Part shown: positions 4,526-7,895 of the stretch, piece by piece
Position numbering within the stretch: position 1 is the stretch's first letter
How the letters are laid out: the number at the start of each line of letters is the position of its first letter
DNA from: Anaerolineae bacterium
GTDB lineage: Bacteria > Chloroflexota > Anaerolineae > DRVO01
DNA: 7,895 nucleotides
NCBI GenBank assembly: GCA_012719195.1
Contig: JAAYAV010000004.1
Location: forward strand, 1-7,895
Direction of reading: 5' to 3'
Notes under the pieces: generated by a model
Told to the model about the DNA's origin: nothing
The model's input: only the letters and a program-made list of their open reading frames with translations
Database searches by the model: none
Translations under genes and position numbers: made by a program

Positions 4526-7337
4526 AGTCCGTTACCCTTACGGTAACCGGCAGCGTCACCGCCCGCTCCGGCAGAGGCTCGCTCCCCCGCCTAACCACCT
4601 CCGGCCGCTCCAGGGTGTCAGGATCGCGCAGCCCCACCACCAGATGGTACTCGCCCGGGGGCGCAGACGCCGGCACCGAGAGCGTCAACTCGTCGGCGAT
4701 GTTGTGCTGAGACAGCCACAGGTCGGTCGGGTAGGTCCCGTCCACCGGCCAGCCCTCCCATTGCGCGACGATGTTTCCGTCGCCATTGACCAGATGGACA
4801 AACCGCTTGAGGCGGCGCGCCACTGTCTCTTCGGCGCGCCAGAACAGCGCCAGCGTGGTAGTCTCGCCGGCGGACAGACTGGCGCGGGAGAGGTCAAACC
4901 CCAGGAGCGTGGCCTGCTCCCCGAAGCGGTACCAGTCCCTCCCGGGGAAGCGCTTCACGTCAAGCGGGAAGTGGTAGAGGACCTGAATGTCCTGGAGGTA
5001 GACGGAACTCTCGCCCTCACCGGTGGTCAGGGCTTGGCCCGAGGCCTGGTCATAGAGCCCAACGCGAACCTGGTAGCGCGCCGCCGGGAGATCCCCGGGC
5101 AGGATGGGCCGCTGCCGGTCCTGGACGTAGAGCGACGGGTCCCAGGCGCTGGCGGGTAGGCCGCCCGGGGTGGCCGTCTCCGTTCGCCAGACAACGCGCC
5201 CGTCCGCCGGCGTCACCAACTGCACGAAGGCGCGGTAGTCGGCCGTCAGCTGTTCCAGCGGCTGCCAGTATAGGGTCAGCCCCAGCGATTCGCCTTGCGG
5301 CGGCAAGTTTCGCAACAGGTCGTAGCCCAGCAAGGCCACCTTACCGCCCAGGACATCGGCACGGGCATGCTGCGCCCGAGCGACGGCCCCCGGAGGAGAT
5401 GACTCGCGGAACCACGTGGTCCGGGGGGCGATGTACACCAACTGGGCCCAGACCACGATGCCCAGCGCAAGCGTCGGCAGGCGCAGATCCACCACGGTGA
5501 GGCCGCCAGCAGAGCCTCGCACCCGCAGCGTGCGCTGCCGGCCACCCACCGATAGCCCGACCAGCAGCAGGCCCGCCCCCGTCAGGCTCAGCCAGGTTCC
5601 CCAGCGGCCCGTCCGTGATCGAGTCAGACGCAGCTCGATCTCCTGGTCGCCCCCGTCTGCCAGCGCCACTCGAGCCAGTCCCGTCTCTGGGTCGGCCAGA
5701 AGGGGCTGCATCCGCTCGGAGACACCCGCCGAGATGTCCGGGGAGTGACGCAGAGGCAGCAGCACCGCTGCATCGCCCTCGCCGCGGACGAGCACCCGCA
5801 ACCAGTCGGAACCGGTCGCCAGTAGCTGCATGCGGCCCACGAGTAGGCTGCCTCCCGCGTCGGCAGCGGCGCCTGAGACCGGCACCCTCAGCGGCCAGGC
5901 GGAGATGCTGGCCTCCGGGCCCGGAGCGGGCACAGTAAGCGCAGCCGGCAGCGTCACGCCACCGGGCTCAGGATGGGGCGGGCGGGGGAACAGGTAGGGG
6001 CCGGCGCCGACCACAAGTGCCGCCAGCGTGAGCGCCAGGGCCACCCGGCCGGCGTCGACACGCCAGGTGGACCACGCCTCCAGCCCGGCACCCACGAGCA
6101 ACGCCACCGCCAGGGCCGCCGGACCCAGGAGCGCGTAGGGGTTGGGCGTCAGGATATGCGGCAGGCCGGCCCATAGGGGCGCGGCCTGGGGCAGCACCAG
6201 CAGGGAGTACCCGACGGCGGTGGCCAGCATGAAGATCACGTGCCCACGCGGTCGGGTGGTCTGCCGGCGGAGATGGGCCAAGGCCGGGAGAGCCAGCAGC
6301 ACCAGGTGACCGCCCAGGCCTAGAGGAAGCACGTCGCCCAGCGCCCGGCGGTCCACCGCCCGGGGCAAGGCGAGCAACTCGCCGAGCGACACCGACTGAA
6401 GTGCCGCCCGTCGCCAGCCCGCGCCTAGCCGGCCCGCCTCGCCGATCAGTTCGGCCCAGCCCGGCAGCCAGGCCACGGCCGACGCGAGTAATCCCCCCAC
6501 CACCGCCAAGACCAGGGCGGGACGGTGCGGCTGACCCTCCCGGAAGGCGCGCCAGCCGGCGTACAGCGTCGCCACCGGGACCACAAACGCCAGCGCTGCA
6601 CCTCCGACCGCCATCATGGCGGCAGTAGCGATCGAGAGCGCCAGACATCCCCGGCGAGTGCCGCGCGCGCACAGTTCCGCCCAGCCCCAAAGCCAGTACG
6701 GCAGCAGCGCCGTAAGCCACAGCAGCGAGTAGTCGCCGTGCACATAGAGGGACATGAGGGCGTAGGGGGAGAGGGCGAAGGTGGCTCCGGCGACGGCTGC
6801 CGGAGCGGGGGGAAGGAACCGGCGCGCCAAAAGGTATGTCCCCAGCGCCCCAATCAGCACCGCAGCGGCACCCAGTCCGTTCAGCGCCACCGCCGGCGCG
6901 AGCCCAATCCAGCCCAGAGCGCCGAGGGCGTAAGTGAGCACAGAGGGCGAGTACTGGATCGGGAATGATGGATCGCGCGCGAGGTGCTGCATCCACCAGG
7001 GGCGGTGGACGCCTTGCTCCCAGGCCCACTCGAGCCTCGATGCGGCGACGATCTGGTCCCAGCCTATCTCGGTGTTGAGCGAACCGGATATCGATGACGC
7101 CAGCGAGGAGACAGTCAAGCAGCCGGCAAGTAGAACGAGGATAGCCCCCCAGAGGTTAGGCGAACGAGGCACCCAGCGGGCCGCCCGCCGAGCGAGGAGA
7201 GCGAGACGGGAAGCTCGCGTACCGGCCGACTCGACAGCCGACTCAGATCGCCGGCGCTCTTCCGCTTCTCGCGCCGCCGCTTCCGGCTCAGAGGCAGCCG
7301 CCGCGTGGCCCCGGATCAACCGGCCCGCACCGCTCAC
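4524..7337 (-). CDS. Large multi-span membrane protein, GT-C glycosyltransferase-like, with two C-terminal beta-domains
   Basis: The 937-residue protein begins with a charged cytoplasmic segment of about 60 residues, then about ten or eleven membrane helices up to about residue 450. The first outside loop carries EIGWD (90-94), an acidic position like the catalytic Asp of GT-C enzymes. SPYALMSLYVHGDYSLLW (190-207) resembles the PTPS-related/YfhO-like membrane families. A soluble part (about 451-577), two more helices (about 581-598 and 616-637) and two homologous beta-sandwich-like domains follow (about 663-785 and 805-937). The likely role is transfer or processing of lipid-linked sugars at the cell surface; the substrate is unknown. 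The start is GTG at 7337, 15 bases after the upstream zinc-finger gene, with only a weak SD. TTG at residue 7 is an alternative. Probably co-transcribed with that gene. Confidence 0.85.
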   Translation of the reverse strand: MSGAGRLIRGHAAAASEPEAAAREAEERRRSESAVESAGTRASRLALLARRAARWVPRSPNLWGAILVLLAGCLTVSSLASSISGSLNTEIGWDQIVAASRLEWAWEQGVHRPWWMQHLARDPSFPIQYSPSVLTYALGALGWIGLAPAVALNGLGAAAVLIGALGTYLLARRFLPPAPAAVAGATFALSPYALMSLYVHGDYSLLWLTALLPYWLWGWAELCARGTRRGCLALSIATAAMMAVGGAALAFVVPVATLYAGWRAFREGQPHRPALVLAVVGGLLASAVAWLPGWAELIGEAGRLGAGWRRAALQSVSLGELLALPRAVDRRALGDVLPLGLGGHLVLLALPALAHLRRQTTRPRGHVIFMLATAVGYSLLVLPQAAPLWAGLPHILTPNPYALLGPAALAVALLVGAGLEAWSTWRVDAGRVALALTLAALVVGAGPYLFPRPPHPEPGGVTLPAALTVPAPGPEASISAWPLRVPVSGAAADAGGSLLVGRMQLLATGSDWLRVLVRGEGDAAVLLPLRHSPDISAGVSERMQPLLADPETGLARVALADGGDQEIELRLTRSRTGRWGTWLSLTGAGLLLVGLSVGGRQRTLRVRGSAGGLTVVDLRLPTLALGIVVWAQLVYIAPRTTWFRESSPPGAVARAQHARADVLGGKVALLGYDLLRNLPPQGESLGLTLYWQPLEQLTADYRAFVQLVTPADGRVVWRTETATPGGLPASAWDPSLYVQDRQRPILPGDLPAARYQVRVGLYDQASGQALTTGEGESSVYLQDIQVLYHFPLDVKRFPGRDWYRFGEQATLLGFDLSRASLSAGETTTLALFWRAEETVARRLKRFVHLVNGDGNIVAQWEGWPVDGTYPTDLWLSQHNIADELTLSVPASAPPGEYHLVVGLRDPDTLERPEVVRRGSEPLPERAVTLPVTVRVTD

Positions 7338-7352
7338 ATTGCCTGAGTAAGG

Positions 7353-7712
7353 CTAGCGGCGGGCTCGACCGCTCAGGCGCTCGATCTCCCGCTGGCACTT
7401 GAGACACAGGGCCGTGTCCGGCAGGGCCTCCAGGCGCTCCTTCTCAATGGCAGCGCCACATCGCTGGCAGGTGCCGTAGCGCCCCGTCTCCACCAGCTTC
7501 AGCGCCTGTTCGACTCCCTCAAGACGGGTCTGAGCCACCTCGAGAAAGGCAAGGGTGCGCTCATGCTCCCAGACGTCGGGATCGCCTTCCTGGGTGGCCG
7601 CATCTGTCTCGGTCTTCAGGAGCGTGCGCAATCGCTCGATCTCATCAAGAAGGTCGCGGCGCTCCTCCTCGAGCCGCTCACGGCTTTCCTTCAGATCCGC
7701 TTCTGAAGCCAT
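7353..7712 (-). CDS. DksA/TraR-family C4 zinc-finger protein
   Basis: From ATG 7712 it has 119 residues: a long charged helical hairpin (about 3-75) and a C4 zinc finger with Cys82, Cys85, Cys103 and Cys106, in the family context GRYGTCQRCGAAIEKERLEALPDTALC. Members bind in the RNA polymerase secondary channel or act as small stress regulators. The E. coli DksA tip pattern D-x-x-D-x-A is not evident; the loop has GDPDVWEHE, so ppGpp-linked DksA activity should not be assumed. The ATG is preceded by ATGGAGGT with a four-base spacer, and 119 residues is the usual size. An in-frame GTG at 7811 with AGGAGG five bases upstream would add 33 residues. The membrane-protein gene follows 15 bases downstream. 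Confidence 0.9.
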   Translation of the reverse strand: MASEADLKESRERLEEERRDLLDEIERLRTLLKTETDAATQEGDPDVWEHERTLAFLEVAQTRLEGVEQALKLVETGRYGTCQRCGAAIEKERLEALPDTALCLKCQREIERLSGRARR

Positions 7713-7788
7713 AGAGACCTCCATCACTTCCCCGAGCCAGGCCATAACGACAGAAGCAGGCGCCTCCAACCTCTCGCGCCTCTCCCTC

Positions 7789-7807
7789 ACCCAGCCAGCG
7801 GCCGGGT
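7789..7807 (-). promoter_or_regulatory. Hairpin and alternative start region upstream of the DksA-like gene
   Basis: On the minus strand ACCCGGCC (7807-7800) pairs with GGCTGGGT (7796-7789), eight pairs with one G-U, around the loop GCT. It lies one base after an in-frame GTG (7811-7809) that has an AGGAGG SD at 7822-7817. The hairpin is therefore either leader structure for the ATG at 7712 or early coding sequence of a longer protein. It has no U tract and is not terminator-like. Confidence 0.45.
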
Positions 7808-7861
7808 ACACTGGTTCCTCCTGAGCGCGCCGTCGCAGCCCAGGGCCCCAATAGGTACGCG

Positions 7862-7890
7862 ATATTACCACCACCGTCTACCGGCGGCAA
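7862..7890 (-). promoter_or_regulatory. Candidate promoter of the DksA-like and membrane-protein genes
   Basis: On the minus strand TTGCCG (7890-7885) and TAATAT (7867-7862) are 17 bases apart, with TGG just before the -10. Matches to the sigma-70 consensus are four of six in each box. The predicted start near 7855 leaves a leader of about 140 bases to ATG 7712, or about 45 bases to the alternative GTG at 7811. Because the window ends at 7895, a promoter further upstream cannot be excluded. Confidence 0.45.
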
Positions 7891-7895
7891 CAACC

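Noticed and set aside
4531..4547. GTTACC/GGTAAC inverted repeat as an operator
   Set aside because: It lies within the last codons of the membrane protein (VTVRVTD) and is explained by Val-Thr codons; a single short dyad is not enough.

Overview
The window is GC-rich chromosomal DNA, most likely from a member of the Chloroflexota (Anaerolineae-like or a related lineage). The support is circumstantial. The order is rpsF-ssb-rpsR with no rplI behind it, S18 is the zinc-binding type, and a SurA/PrsA-like foldase carries a Thr/Ala/Pro-rich linker. A large GT-C-type membrane protein ends in two copies of a 'LLGYDL / LxLxWxxxE / FVHLV' beta-domain, an architecture I associate with this phylum. I see no mobile element, CRISPR array or clear sign of horizontal transfer. 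This is a core housekeeping region with a few unusual details.

Layout. Positions 1-1199 (minus strand) hold the first 399 codons of mutS2, cut by the window edge just after the Walker A motif. Positions 1200-1679 are a divergent intergenic region. It has an extended -10 promoter for each flanking gene, a GC-rich stretch full of potential hairpins, and an rpsF leader that can fold with an exposed CCG, resembling the known S6:S18 autoregulatory motif. Positions 1680-2893 (plus strand) are the rpsF-ssb-rpsR operon. S6 carries a long acidic C-terminal tail, the SSB lacks the usual acidic DDDIPF-type tip, and S18 very probably starts at a TTG codon just after the ssb stop. A strong intrinsic terminator follows at 2922-2953.

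Only 15 bases after that terminator comes a membrane-anchored parvulin-type foldase (2969-4468). Its linker contains a roughly 105-base imperfect repeat, and the first conserved parvulin histidine appears to be replaced by glutamine. A convergent gap of about 55 bases with a 10-bp hairpin separates it from the minus-strand pair. That pair is a DksA/TraR-type C4 zinc-finger protein (7353-7712, or to 7811 with an alternative start) followed 15 bases later by a 937-residue multi-membrane-span protein (4524-7337).

Functionally, S6 and S18 are direct partners on the 30S platform and SSB serves replication and repair. MutS2 is a DNA- and/or ribosome-associated ATPase. The foldase and the large membrane protein act at or outside the cytoplasmic membrane. 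I found no convincing new multi-gene system. The points most worth following are the rpsF leader, the SSB tail, the dual start of the DksA-like gene, and the unexplained structured DNA between the mutS2 and rpsF promoters.
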